Shown here piece by piece: positions 40,813-50,295 of a stretch of DNA of 64,000 nucleotides (its first letter is position 1; each line of letters starts with the position of its first letter). The notes below the pieces were generated by a model. That model saw only the letters and a list, made by a program, of their open reading frames with translations, ran no database searches and was not told the DNA's origin. The translations under genes were made by a program, and so were the position numbers. The DNA is from Deltaproteobacteria bacterium (GTDB lineage Bacteria > Myxococcota > XYA12-FULL-58-9), in contig JACRCV010000101.1 of assembly GCA_016218825.1 (NCBI GenBank), positions 33,379 through 97,378 on the forward strand, read 5' to 3'.

Positions 40813-43800
40813 CCGAGGAACCGCTGCACACAGGCGGCACCGTCGACCTCCGCCCACGCCGCCGCCTCGGGGCTCACGGTGGCGAGGACGGCTCGGCCTG
40901 CGCGCGCGGTCTCCTGCTCCTCGATGTCGGTGCGCGGCGGGAAGCTCACCGGGTGGGCGAACCCCGGCGGCACGAGCCACGGGTGGGACTCCTGGCCGAA
41001 CTCCCAGTCCCCGCAGAGCGGGCACGCCTCGCCCATGCCCTGCTCCGGCGCGTCGAACAACTTGGCATGCTCGCAGCGCGCGCAGATGCGCACGTGGCGC
41101 ATCTGTTCGAGCGCCTTCGCGAGCGGGCGGTACGGATCGTACAGGCCGCCGCAGAACCACTCGCGCCCGCCGATGAACACGGTCTTGCCCGGGGCGTACT
41201 CCGAGAGGGCCAGCGCGCGGTCGCGCTGCGGCACGAAGCGCAGCTTGTCGCGCGCGACCTTCGGGGCCTTGTTGAGCCCGTTGGTCGCTTCGAAGACGTG
41301 GAACCCGACTAGGTCGGTCGGGAACGCGTACTTCGGCAGCACGCCCTCGTAGAGCAGGCGCTCGAGCAGGTACTCGTCCCGTCGCGGCCCGGCGCCGTCC
41401 TCCGCGGCGACGTCCTCGTCGTCGGCCGACGCGTCGTCGGCCTCGGACGCTGCCTCCGCCTCGACCTCGGTGAGCTCGCCGTCGCCCTCGGGGGCGGCAG
41501 TCTCGTCGGGCCCCTCCGAAGCCTCCTCCGCGCCCTCCTCAACGAGGGGAGCCGGGGGCGCGGCCCCGGCCGGGACCTCGCCCGCGGCGGCCTGGAGCTC
41601 GCGGTCGAGGGCGCGGCGCACGCAGGCGGTCAGGTGCTGCGCGAACGAGTCGAGGATCGCCTCGCGGCCGTCCACCTCCGGCGGCAACCAGCGTTCGAGC
41701 GCGGCGCGGAGCTCGTCGCGCACGTCGGGTGCCGCGAGCCAGACTTCGAGGTCGCGCAGCCCGATCTCGGGCCCCCCGTCGACGAACTCCTGCACGAGGC
41801 CGAGCGAGGCGAAGAGGTGCGCGTGGTGCGGCGCGGGCGCGTCCTTCGGCAGGGCGCCGACCCGCGCGGCGAGGTAGCGCTGGAGGACGAAGGCGTTGGC
41901 GTGACGCCGGGCGATCCAGCCGTTGCTCAGGTTCAGGCGCGGGTCCGGGACCGGGTCCTTGATTAGCTTCTGCGGGTTTTCATAGTGGTGCTGGTTGTGC
42001 CCGTCCTGGTCGGCGTACGTGACGACCGTCGCGACGCCACTGCCGCGTCGGCCCGCGCGCCCGGCGCGCTGCTGGTAGTTGGCGCGACCGGGCGGCATGT
42101 TGCGCATGGCGACGCCGAGGAGCGACCCGATGTCGATCCCGACCTCCATCGTCGTCGTGCAACTCAGCACGTCGACCACCGACCGCATGCCCTCGACGTC
42201 CGGCGTGGTGATGTCCTGGAACGCGAGCTCGTGGCGCTCGGTCCAACTGTGTGCCTCGCCACCGGGTTGCGAGAGCTGCGCGGAGTGCTCGCGCACGACC
42301 ACCGGTTGGACGGTCGTCCCGCGCCCCGCGAGCGCCTCGACGACCGGGGTCCGGTAGAAGCCCTTGCGCGCGAGGAACTGGTCCACGGCGTTCCCGCGGT
42401 CCAGCGGCTCCAGGGTATCGGCCGCCGCGCAGTGCACGCAGACCGGCGCCAGCGCGCCCTCGATCTGCACGCGCGAGCACCGTCGGCATCGCTGCCACCC
42501 CGCGAGGGTGCCGAGCGGCGCGGAGATGTCGAGCGAGATCCGCTGCGCGGACAGGACCCCCTCCTCCTTCGCACCCCCCGGGAAGAAGAACGCCCGCAGC
42601 ACGGGGAGCCACTTCTCCCCGAAGACCTTCGCGCCGGCCTTGCCCTCCGCCGCGGTGAGGAGCGCGGCGAAGCTCCGCATCGACCCCGACGACGCCTGCC
42701 CGGCGAGGAACCACGAGCCCTCCTCGAGCTGCGAGGGAGCGTAGAGGCTGCACCCGTGGCGTTCGAGCACGAGCCCCAGCCACAGGTTGACCAGGGCGCG
42801 CTTGCCTGCCTCGTCGAGACGCCCGAGCGCGACCTTCGCGAGGACCTGCTTCTGGAAGAGCGCCTCCATCCCGGGGTGGGGGTGCGGGACGATCCGCGCG
42901 AGCGCGAGTGCCTGAAGGCCCGCGAGCTTGTCGCGGACGATGCGGAGTAGCGTGGTCGCGACCGGGGCCGGCGGGCGCTGCGCGGCGAACTCCATCTCGA
43001 GGTTCGGGAGGAAACCCGCCTCGACGACCTGCTCGGCCATCTCGGCGTGGCGCCGCACGTCGGCGTCGATCGTCTCGTCCGTCGTGCGCAGCTCCACCCC
43101 GAGGCTTCGGGCGCCGAGCAGCAGCGCGAGGTAGGCGGAGTCGAGCCCCCGCGGGAACCCCATCGCGCGCAGCTCCAGGAAGCCCCGCAGCAGCATCGGC
43201 CGCGCGCTGTCACGGAGCGCCGCGCGCCCGAGCTCCGCCGCGAGCCGCGCGGCCTTCTGGCGCCCGTCGGAGAACACGAGGACCTTGCGCCCCTTGAGGG
43301 GCGTGTCGCGCTCGAGCGGCCCCGCCGACCTGGTCCGCGGGGGCTGCGACAGGAGCTGCTCGTGGACGAGCGAGTAGAACGGCTCCTGGCCCTCGGTGCG
43401 GTGGTTCTCGACGGGGCTGCGGAACACGGGCGGTCGGTTCGGCACGCGGCGGTCGTTGTCCTCGCCGCAGACGCCGCAGCGGTAGAACGGACGCCCGGCG
43501 TCGGTCGGTTCGTCCTTGCGGAGCCCGAGCCGGTAGAGCCACACCTCGCGCGTCTCGCGGCCCGTGCTCTCGGTCCCGCTCAGCAGGAACCCCGTGCGAG
43601 CGTCGAGGAGCTGGGCCTCGGCGAAGTCCGGCGGTGACGTGAGCGCTTCGAGCAACACATGGACCTTCGCGAGGCCGCTCGTGGCGCCGCTGCTCTGCTC
43701 GCCGCTCTGCCACAGGAACCGGGCGGCGGCGTCCTCGCGGAGGTAGCCCTGGACGTAGGCCGCCCCGCAGGCGCGGCAGCTCAGGAGCTCAAGCACGCGG

Positions 43801-45611
43801 GCGCCGCACGCGTCGCATCGCTCCCGCGGCTGGGCGTACATGCAACCCGCGACGACGCCCCGGTGTTCGGGCGCGACGCCGCTGCACGCGGGATCGAGAC
43901 ACACCCAGAGCCCGGGCAGCCCGCGGTGGAAGCTGTGGATCCGGCTGGGGAGGAGGTTGCCGCCGCCGAGGGGGTTGCGCGCGAGCGTGCAGAGCGCGAT
44001 GAGGCTCTCCGTGGCGGCGAGCTGGCCCTCGGCGTTTGGGAAGAGCCGCTCCGCGAGCTCCGGGAGCTGGAGGGCCTCCTGCTGGGTGTGGTGCACGAGG
44101 GCCCGGCGCACGGGCAGATCCTCGAGCGCGGCGTGGAGCGCGTGTTCGAACGCGTCGGGCGCGTCGGCCGTTGGAGCGTCACCCCGTCGGCCGAGCGCGT
44201 CGAGCAACGGCTCGACCAACTGGAGGCGCGCGGGCGTATCGGACGCGGCGTAGAGCGCGGCGGGCGTGACGGCCGCGAGTGTCGCCGCGAGCCGCGCGTC
44301 CCCCGCCGCGCCGACGTTCCGACTCTCGATCTCGCCGCTGACCGGGGTGAACGACGCGACGGGGAGCCCCGTCAGTTGCGCCGCGAACTCCCGGGCCCGC
44401 TCCCCCGCGGAGAAGCTCGCGCTGGTGATCGCGACGCGAATCTGTCGCACGCGCTGCGGATCCCAGAGCCCGAGGCGTTCGAACAGGCGCCGCACGAGCA
44501 GCGCGACCTCCGTACCCTGCGCACCGCGGTAGAGGTGCGCCTCGTCGAGCACGAGGAGGAACGTCTGCTCCGGGTGGTCCTCCAGCCACGCGCGGGTGCG
44601 GTCGAAGATGGGACGCTCGACCGGCCGCAGGAGCATGTACTCCAGCATGGAGTAGTTGGTGATCAGCACGTCCGGCGGTCCCCCGAGGGCGGCGCCCGTC
44701 GCGGGGTGCGCGTAGCCGTAGACCTCGTGCCGGGCGATCAGCTCGCTGTCGAGCGGATCGGGGTGAAGACGGTCGGCCCAGAGGTGGTTGCTGGAGCCGT
44801 ACTTCTTGCCGCCGTACCAGTCCCGCAGGCTGCGCTTTACCGGCCAGCGCCCGCGCGCCCGGAGCATGTCCCTCAACATCCGGGCCCCCTCGACGGGCGG
44901 CGCGTCGAGCTCCGCGGGCTTGAGCACGGTGTCGAGGTAGAAGCGGCCAAAGGCGTCCATGCGCCGCCGGTCCCGCGCGCCGAAGTCGCGGAGCCCGGGG
45001 AAGGGCGTGCGGCCGGTGTACTGCGCGAACCGAACCGGCCGTCCTGCCGACTGCGACCTGAACGCGTCGGCGACCTCGGGATCGCCGAGGAGGCGCCGGA
45101 TGCGCGAGAGCTGGTCGTTCACGAGCGCGTTCATCGGGTACATGATCAGCGCACGCATCGCGTAGGTGCCGAACGACGCGGGGTGCGCGACGGCCTCGGC
45201 GTAGGTCCTCGCGAGGATCGGCAGCGTGAAGCACTCGGTCTTGCCCGACCCGGTGCCGGTGAAGACGACGATGTTCCGCCCGCGCACGAGGAGTTCGTCG
45301 AGCGACTCGAGCTGGTGCGAGCGGGGCGGGTCGTACAGGAGCTTCGCGTCGTCCGGCGCGCGCCCGGCGAGCCGCTCGAAGAGGGCGCGGACCTCGCCGC
45401 CCGCCGCCGGGAGGCGATCCAGGACCGACGCGAACGGCTTCCCCGTCGCGTAGTTCCGGGTGGACTCCACGAACGCGGGCTGCCGCAATGCCCCCGCCTC
45501 CTGGAGGCGGCGCCGTCGCTGCGCAAGAAGCCCGGGGTCCGCGAGGTGGTCGCTGGCCTCGATGTTCGCGACAAGCCGTTCGTGAAGGCCTTCGATGGCG
45601 CGGATGTACAT
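40506..45611 (-). CDS. Giant DEAD-box helicase with DUF1998/DrmB-like C-terminus
   Basis: ATG 45611 has AGGAG upstream. The 1701-residue protein starts with a DEAD-type domain: motif I FTGTGSGKTE (about residue 113), MYPMNALVNDQL, motif II LVLDEAHLYRGAQ (about 355), and ITSASFSA as motif III. The middle has several zinc knuckles (CDACG, CRACG, CGVCGED). A helicase C-domain follows with VLSCTTTMEVGIDIG and QQRAGRAGRRG (about 1188), then a long acidic linker and a DUF1998-like Cys-rich end (CARCEH, CPLCGDWE). This is the DrmA/DrmB or DpdJ-like layout in one chain. The final ~60 residues are low in complexity and overlap the opposite gene. Confidence 0.8.
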   Translation of the reverse strand: MYIRAIEGLHERLVANIEASDHLADPGLLAQRRRRLQEAGALRQPAFVESTRNYATGKPFASVLDRLPAAGGEVRALFERLAGRAPDDAKLLYDPPRSHQLESLDELLVRGRNIVVFTGTGSGKTECFTLPILARTYAEAVAHPASFGTYAMRALIMYPMNALVNDQLSRIRRLLGDPEVADAFRSQSAGRPVRFAQYTGRTPFPGLRDFGARDRRRMDAFGRFYLDTVLKPAELDAPPVEGARMLRDMLRARGRWPVKRSLRDWYGGKKYGSSNHLWADRLHPDPLDSELIARHEVYGYAHPATGAALGGPPDVLITNYSMLEYMLLRPVERPIFDRTRAWLEDHPEQTFLLVLDEAHLYRGAQGTEVALLVRRLFERLGLWDPQRVRQIRVAITSASFSAGERAREFAAQLTGLPVASFTPVSGEIESRNVGAAGDARLAATLAAVTPAALYAASDTPARLQLVEPLLDALGRRGDAPTADAPDAFEHALHAALEDLPVRRALVHHTQQEALQLPELAERLFPNAEGQLAATESLIALCTLARNPLGGGNLLPSRIHSFHRGLPGLWVCLDPACSGVAPEHRGVVAGCMYAQPRERCDACGARVLELLSCRACGAAYVQGYLREDAAARFLWQSGEQSSGATSGLAKVHVLLEALTSPPDFAEAQLLDARTGFLLSGTESTGRETREVWLYRLGLRKDEPTDAGRPFYRCGVCGEDNDRRVPNRPPVFRSPVENHRTEGQEPFYSLVHEQLLSQPPRTRSAGPLERDTPLKGRKVLVFSDGRQKAARLAAELGRAALRDSARPMLLRGFLELRAMGFPRGLDSAYLALLLGARSLGVELRTTDETIDADVRRHAEMAEQVVEAGFLPNLEMEFAAQRPPAPVATTLLRIVRDKLAGLQALALARIVPHPHPGMEALFQKQVLAKVALGRLDEAGKRALVNLWLGLVLERHGCSLYAPSQLEEGSWFLAGQASSGSMRSFAALLTAAEGKAGAKVFGEKWLPVLRAFFFPGGAKEEGVLSAQRISLDISAPLGTLAGWQRCRRCSRVQIEGALAPVCVHCAAADTLEPLDRGNAVDQFLARKGFYRTPVVEALAGRGTTVQPVVVREHSAQLSQPGGEAHSWTERHELAFQDITTPDVEGMRSVVDVLSCTTTMEVGIDIGSLLGVAMRNMPPGRANYQQRAGRAGRRGSGVATVVTYADQDGHNQHHYENPQKLIKDPVPDPRLNLSNGWIARRHANAFVLQRYLAARVGALPKDAPAPHHAHLFASLGLVQEFVDGGPEIGLRDLEVWLAAPDVRDELRAALERWLPPEVDGREAILDSFAQHLTACVRRALDRELQAAAGEVPAGAAPPAPLVEEGAEEASEGPDETAAPEGDGELTEVEAEAASEADDASADDEDVAAEDGAGPRRDEYLLERLLYEGVLPKYAFPTDLVGFHVFEATNGLNKAPKVARDKLRFVPQRDRALALSEYAPGKTVFIGGREWFCGGLYDPYRPLAKALEQMRHVRICARCEHAKLFDAPEQGMGEACPLCGDWEFGQESHPWLVPPGFAHPVSFPPRTDIEEQETARAGRAVLATVSPEAAAWAEVDGAACVQRFLGHASDFELLVTNEGPRRAGYRLCPVRPDQPISTGQKGGPWRETSAAFTAPRSRGGTVAGAALGSPLIVMTTRPRSRGAAVARTSNGSRSASTPGAAAASSAM

Positions 45612-45735
45612 GGGGACTCCTGCGGGGCCGCGAGTGTCCCCTGGATCGAGGACACCGGGTTACGAAAACCGGCGGCGTGTCGAAGGCGCCGCCGGCGCTG
45701 AACCAGGAGCCGCCTGTCGCCCCGACCTGGCTGGT

Positions 45736-47109
45736 TCAACCTGTGATTGCGATGTCGTGGCGCCGGAACAGGCGCTCGAAGAACTCCCGCACGCGACCTC
45801 TCGCCTGGTCTCCTTGAAGCTCGGCCGCGCCGAAGCGATAGACCTCGTACCCGAGCAGACGAAGGTCCCGGTCCGCGGCCACCATCTCGGCGTAGAGGCC
45901 CGGGGAGGCGACCCCGCGCTGGTCGCTGTAGTGGTGCTTACCGTCGACCTCGATGACGACGCGGACCTCGTGCGACAGCACCATCAGGAAGTCCATCCGT
46001 TGCCGTAGCAACGCCTCTCGCCCGCGCGCCTCGACGACCCTGGGGTCGTAGTGCAACCACACCTCCGGCAGCAGCGCGGGCAACCCCGGTACTGCTCGGG
46101 CGAACGACTCGTGGAAGGCATCGAAGAGCAGTCGCTGCGGAGGAGAGCTGCGCGGCAGGCACTCCCTGAGCCGCTTGTACAGCGTCGTCTTCGCGAGGTC
46201 GGCGTCCGTGAGGGCGTGAAGATCCGCCCACCACTCCTGGAGGTCACGCCAACGGACGCCGTTCGGAGGGAAGGGGCGATCGTAGATGAGCACGTCGTTG
46301 GAGAGGCACTCGATGTCGTTGTTCAAGGCGTCTCGAAAGCGAATCTCAGGCTTCGAATTCGATGCGAAGATCAGGTTCTTCGGGCGTCCCTGCACACCCC
46401 GCGCGTTCGCGACGAGCGAGAACACGGGGTAGCCCTCCTCGATCCCGGTCTCCCGAAGGACCACGCCGCAGGGGCCGAGCACGTGATTCACGTCGGCGGC
46501 GAACGCTCTCTGGCTGCTCTCCTGCGGCCGGACGTCGGAGGAGGACAGCGCTTCGAGCAGCCGCGCGAACCGCCGGTCAGACGCCGTGAAGGCACCCAAT
46601 CGCTCGAACAGGTACTCAACGCTCCAGTCGCCGGGGTTCTGGAGGACATGCCGCTCGATCTCGTCCCTGAGCGTACTGCGCCGACTTCCCAGCAGCAGCT
46701 CGATCGGCTCCGCGTCGTCGATGATCCAGAGCTGCTCGAGCGCGTGCAGGAAGTGTTCGGGGTGCAGATAGAGGTTCCCTTCGATCCGGCGCGCGAGTTC
46801 GTGCCGGAACTTCCTGGGGATCGGAGGCGCCGGGATTGAACGCCAGAGCACCTCCTCGACCTCGAATGCGATGCGGTCACCAGACGACACCGGGAAGTAC
46901 CGCAGGAACCGTCGGGCGACCTCCGCGACGCCGTCGGCCGGCAACAGCAAGCGGCTCTCGATGTACTGGGCCTTCGTGAGCGCGGGATCGTCCGGCGCAG
47001 GAGGCAGCCCCAGCTCGTCGCAGCGCGCAGGGAGATCCGCGCGTCGTTCGTGCTGGAGCCGCGGTGGGATCGCGGATCGAAGGAGGCCTTGGAGTGGGTG
47101 TTGGTTCAC
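45736..47109 (-). CDS. AbiJ-like / PD-(D/E)XK nuclease protein
   Basis: The likely start is GTG 47109 (VNQHPLQGLLRSAIPPRL). The 457-residue protein has an N-terminal region with RDEIERHVLQNPGDWSVEYLF and FARLLEALSS, then a segment like the AbiJ N-terminal domain 3. A C-terminal restriction-endonuclease-like domain follows: QRMDFLMV, then VVIEVDGKHHYSD (the E-x-D/E-G-K core), and DLRLLGYEVYRFGAAEL. It is probably an effector nuclease of abortive-infection type. It sits immediately upstream of the giant helicase on the same strand, with 124 bp between, and may be part of that operon. Confidence 0.65.
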   Translation of the reverse strand: MNQHPLQGLLRSAIPPRLQHERRADLPARCDELGLPPAPDDPALTKAQYIESRLLLPADGVAEVARRFLRYFPVSSGDRIAFEVEEVLWRSIPAPPIPRKFRHELARRIEGNLYLHPEHFLHALEQLWIIDDAEPIELLLGSRRSTLRDEIERHVLQNPGDWSVEYLFERLGAFTASDRRFARLLEALSSSDVRPQESSQRAFAADVNHVLGPCGVVLRETGIEEGYPVFSLVANARGVQGRPKNLIFASNSKPEIRFRDALNNDIECLSNDVLIYDRPFPPNGVRWRDLQEWWADLHALTDADLAKTTLYKRLRECLPRSSPPQRLLFDAFHESFARAVPGLPALLPEVWLHYDPRVVEARGREALLRQRMDFLMVLSHEVRVVIEVDGKHHYSDQRGVASPGLYAEMVAADRDLRLLGYEVYRFGAAELQGDQARGRVREFFERLFRRHDIAITG

Positions 47110-47153
47110 CTCGGGCGGATTGTAGAGCGGTCGACCGACACCGGCACTCGCGC

Positions 47154-47996
47154 TCAAGAGGTTCCGGCGCGACGCACGAGCGACTGCAACGCTTCGCGAT
47201 GGGGCACCGCGATCCACCCTTCCGCACGGGCCGCCGCCGCGTGTTCGGAAGGCACGGCCTCGACGAACCCGAGCTGCGCTGCCCGCGCAACCAGGGCGCA
47301 GATGAAGGCGTCGAGTGCGTGGTCTGTGGACGCGCAGCGCTCGCGTGCATGAGGCACCCAATGAACCCACCCGCGGCCTTCCGTTTGCTCCAACACGGCG
47401 AGGATGGCTTTGCGGACGCTGACCGCCATTGCGCCCGTGGCCTTGTAGCCCTCGCGCGGGACGCCCCACATGGCGAGCGCTGCCGCGGGGTATGCCTCGA
47501 TGACGCGACGCCGACCGTCGGGCGGGAAGACGACGCCGAGTGTGTCCGTCACGACCTCGGCTTCGCGGACCGCGAGCGCATCAAGGAGCGCGCAGCACCG
47601 CCACGCTGCCATCGCGATCTTGTCGGCGGCCACCGAGAGTGGCACCGCGGGTTGGAGCCCCGGTTCCCCCGCGGTCCGCCGCGCGGCGACCGTCGCCTTG
47701 GTCCGTGCCGCGGCGGCAACGTCCGTCCGGCGGAGCCGGAACGCTGCGTCGGACGGCGACGCCCACCGCCCCCCGGGGCGCCACGACGAAACCGCAGACA
47801 CCATCGCCGTCGGCCACCCGAAGGGCGCGTCGAACGCGACTGCAGCGACCTCCGGTGCCGTCGCGGCGGCGAGGATCGCAGCGTCGTCTGCGCCGACGAC
47901 AGGAACTTCGACCGTAGCGGCATCCGCGTCCCACCGCACCACGCAGATGGCGGTGGTCGCCCGGCCCTTCGCGATGTCCACACCTACGGTCAGCAT
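47154..47996 (-). CDS. DUF429 family protein (predicted RNase H-like nuclease)
   Basis: The chosen start ATG 47996 follows GGAGG. The 280-residue product opens MLTVGVDIAKGRATTAI (RNase H-fold first strand with Asp), continues with VAAVAFDAPFGWP (second acidic strand block), and ends with CASTDHALDAFICALVARAA, where the Asp-His/Asp pair is the conserved C-terminal motif of DUF429. The family is predicted to be a nuclease of unknown target. It is 44 bp upstream of the AbiJ-like gene on the same strand. Confidence 0.75.
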   Translation of the reverse strand: MLTVGVDIAKGRATTAICVVRWDADAATVEVPVVGADDAAILAAATAPEVAAVAFDAPFGWPTAMVSAVSSWRPGGRWASPSDAAFRLRRTDVAAAARTKATVAARRTAGEPGLQPAVPLSVAADKIAMAAWRCCALLDALAVREAEVVTDTLGVVFPPDGRRRVIEAYPAAALAMWGVPREGYKATGAMAVSVRKAILAVLEQTEGRGWVHWVPHARERCASTDHALDAFICALVARAAQLGFVEAVPSEHAAAARAEGWIAVPHREALQSLVRRAGTS

Positions 47997-48161
47997 GGTG
48001 CACCTCCTACGGTCCCGCCGCCAGCAGCGCGAGGTGCGCACCTCGCGCCGCGACGATCTTCGGTCTGGCCGCGTCGATGGGCTCGTTGGACTTGTTCATC
48101 AGGTTTCTTACGCATCCGAGCCCCACGCACAGACGCCGAAGGCGCTCGCGAGCACGTTGGC

Positions 48162-49007
48162 CTACGCCCCGCCGATCCCCGCCGCGCGCATCAGCCGCCG
48201 GACCGCGCGGAAGGTCGCGTCGAACTCGGGGAGCGTCGCCATCTGCGCGGCGAGCCGCGTCGCCCAGAGCTTCTTCAAGCGCGCTTCCTTGGCGGCGAGC
48301 TCCTCGCCCAGGCGGTCGCTCGCCCGCCCGCGGAACGCGAGCTTGTCGGCGATGCCGGGCAGAAGGTCGGCGAGGTCGACGTGGCCGCCGTCCGCGAGGT
48401 ACCAGAGGTCGTAGAGGTCGCGGGGCTCGTTGCGCGCGCGGTCGGTCACGGCCGCGCGCTTCTCGGTCGCGACCTCGGCGAGCGAGTACGCGCGCACCGT
48501 CGCCCCCTCGGGCAGGTCGTCGTACTCGGCGTAGCCGCGGAGCACCGCGCGCTCGGCGAGCGGGAACACGAGCCGCTCGCGCTTCGTGACGTCGACCTTC
48601 ACCTCGCGACCCGCGCTCGTCGCGGGCAGCGGGCCCTCGTACCCGAGGTAGAAAGTGTGGCTGTTCTCGTGCGGGTGGCGATCATCGCGCGCGTAGCGGA
48701 ACGCGACGCCGCTGCGGCCACGCACGTCGTCGAAGAGGCCCTCGAGCTCCGCGCGAATCGTCTCGAAGGGCACCTCCTCGGTGAGGGTGAAGTCGAGGTC
48801 CTCCGAGAAGCGGTAGTCGCCGAAGTAGCAGCGCTTGAGGACCGTACCGCCCTTGAACGCGAGGCGCGCCCGCAGCGGGCTCGCTGCGAGCCCGACGAGG
48901 AACCACGCGAGGCAGTAGTCGCGCTCCAGCACCATCTCGGGGATGCGCCGCCCGCCGGGAGCGACGAGGCGGTTCGAGAGCAGCGACAGGTTGCGTTGCG
49001 GAATCAT
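48162..49007 (-). CDS. abiEii: AbiEii toxin (nucleotidyltransferase)
   Basis: The 281-residue protein has the DUF1814/AbiEii signature LAFKGGTVLKRCYFGDYRFSEDLDF, in which GG(T/S) and D-x-D make the nucleotidyltransferase site (about residues 50-75). An antitoxin-like partner is encoded just upstream. The later KRAAVTDRARNEPRDLYDLWYL block is also typical of AbiEii. Such toxins modify tRNA acceptor ends and stop growth during phage infection. It follows the AbiEi gene by three bases. Confidence 0.85.
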   Translation of the reverse strand: MIPQRNLSLLSNRLVAPGGRRIPEMVLERDYCLAWFLVGLAASPLRARLAFKGGTVLKRCYFGDYRFSEDLDFTLTEEVPFETIRAELEGLFDDVRGRSGVAFRYARDDRHPHENSHTFYLGYEGPLPATSAGREVKVDVTKRERLVFPLAERAVLRGYAEYDDLPEGATVRAYSLAEVATEKRAAVTDRARNEPRDLYDLWYLADGGHVDLADLLPGIADKLAFRGRASDRLGEELAAKEARLKKLWATRLAAQMATLPEFDATFRAVRRLMRAAGIGGA

Positions 49008-49010
49008 CGC

Positions 49011-49850
49011 TCACGTCCCTCCGACGGCGCGGAGCTCCTCAGGGTCGACGTTCAGGCGGAGGCGCCAGCGCGCCAGAAACCGGCCCTCGGCCGGGAGGCC
49101 AGGGTCGAGCAGGTGGTAGGTCGCGGAGAGCGCGCTCCGCAGGCGAGCGACCTCGTCGGGGGCCTCGATCTCGTAGAGTTCCATCAGGAAGCCGAGGCGT
49201 CGGAGCACGGCGCCCACGTCGAGCCGCAGCGCGTAGTCGACGAGACGTCGAGGGTCAAGGTTCGGGCGCCGCATCCCGACGCCCTTCGCGACCTCCGTGA
49301 TCCCGCCGCAGTATTCGGGCTGCGCGAGGCCATCGAGGACCGTGCGTTCCGGGTCGCTCACCATGACCTTCTCGGTCTTGTCGACCCAGTGCGCGGCGGC
49401 GCCGAAGAAGGCCGCGGGGCGCGCCCGCACGAAGCGGAACTCGGTCCCCAGGATCGTGCGCGGCCGCCGCGCCCGGAGCGTCGTCGTGTAGACGACGAGC
49501 TGGGGCTGCGTCGTCATCTGGTGGATCTCCATCGCCGAGGCGTGCGAGAGATAGTAGTCGCGCGCGTCGACGAGCTCGCGGGCGACAACGTAGGGGTTGC
49601 CGAGGTACTCGCGCGCGTGGCCGAGATCGAACGGCACGAGCACGAAGAGCCCCGGCTTGAGGCGCGTCACGATCCCCCGCGCGGCCAGGCGCGCGAGGAA
49701 GCTGCGCGCCGAGTCCGCACCGAGCCCAGTGATCTGCTGTACATCGTGGAGCCCGAACACCAGCCGCCGCCGCTCATGCAACTCGACCACGAGCCGGGCA
49801 GCCTGGGGTCCGAGCGTCTTCGCGGGGTGTTCATGGTCTACGCGCAACAT
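49011..49850 (-). CDS. abiEi: AbiEi antitoxin
   Basis: ATG 49850 has GGAGGG upstream. The 279-residue protein begins with a winged helix (LVFGLHDVQQITGLGADSARSFLARLAARGIVTRLKPGLF), matching AbiEi N-terminal antitoxin domains. The C-terminal AbiEi domain follows (YYLSHASAMEIHQM, then TILGTEFRFV, KVMVSDPERTVLDGLAQPEYCGG). AbiEi binds its own promoter and represses the toxin gene downstream, so the two genes form a type IV toxin-antitoxin unit. Confidence 0.85.
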   Translation of the reverse strand: MLRVDHEHPAKTLGPQAARLVVELHERRRLVFGLHDVQQITGLGADSARSFLARLAARGIVTRLKPGLFVLVPFDLGHAREYLGNPYVVARELVDARDYYLSHASAMEIHQMTTQPQLVVYTTTLRARRPRTILGTEFRFVRARPAAFFGAAAHWVDKTEKVMVSDPERTVLDGLAQPEYCGGITEVAKGVGMRRPNLDPRRLVDYALRLDVGAVLRRLGFLMELYEIEAPDEVARLRSALSATYHLLDPGLPAEGRFLARWRLRLNVDPEELRAVGGT

Positions 49851-50295
49851 GAAGCCCTCCAGGCTTCGTTCTGCATTCAAAGTATGATCACCGACGGCTC
49901 CTGTCCACTGAATCCAGGCCGCCGACGTGGGCACCGGCGGAGGAAGCACGTAGCCGACCGAGCGTCGCCAGACCGCGGCCACGCACGCGGGCCAGTGCCA
50001 TCCGGGGGTGGACGCCGCGGGCGCGGCTTGTCGTGGCAGCAACCGGGACGAGGCCGACGTTCCCCCAAGCTGTCGGGGAGCATGCCAGATCCGGGGGCAG
50101 GGCCCGATGCGCACCGAAGGGGTCGGAGCGCCGCCCCGCGACATTCACGCCGGCATCCCGAAGATCTCCTCGCTGTCAGACGTCCGTGCCCTGGCTCGTC
50201 GTTCAAGTACCCTGCGCCCGGATTCGGGGAAAAAGTCCTCGACCTCGACCTATGCGCTGTGCGGCGCGTGCCGTCGCCCAAGGAGACTCACCCGC
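49851..50295. other. Divergent intergenic region
   Basis: 445 bp between the abiE operon and the giant CHAT gene. It should hold the abiE promoter/operator (AT-richer around 49870-49890, CATTCAAAGTATGATCACC) and the CHAT promoter. AAGGAG at 50280-50285 is the ribosome site for ATG 50296. No gene was found. Confidence 0.45.
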
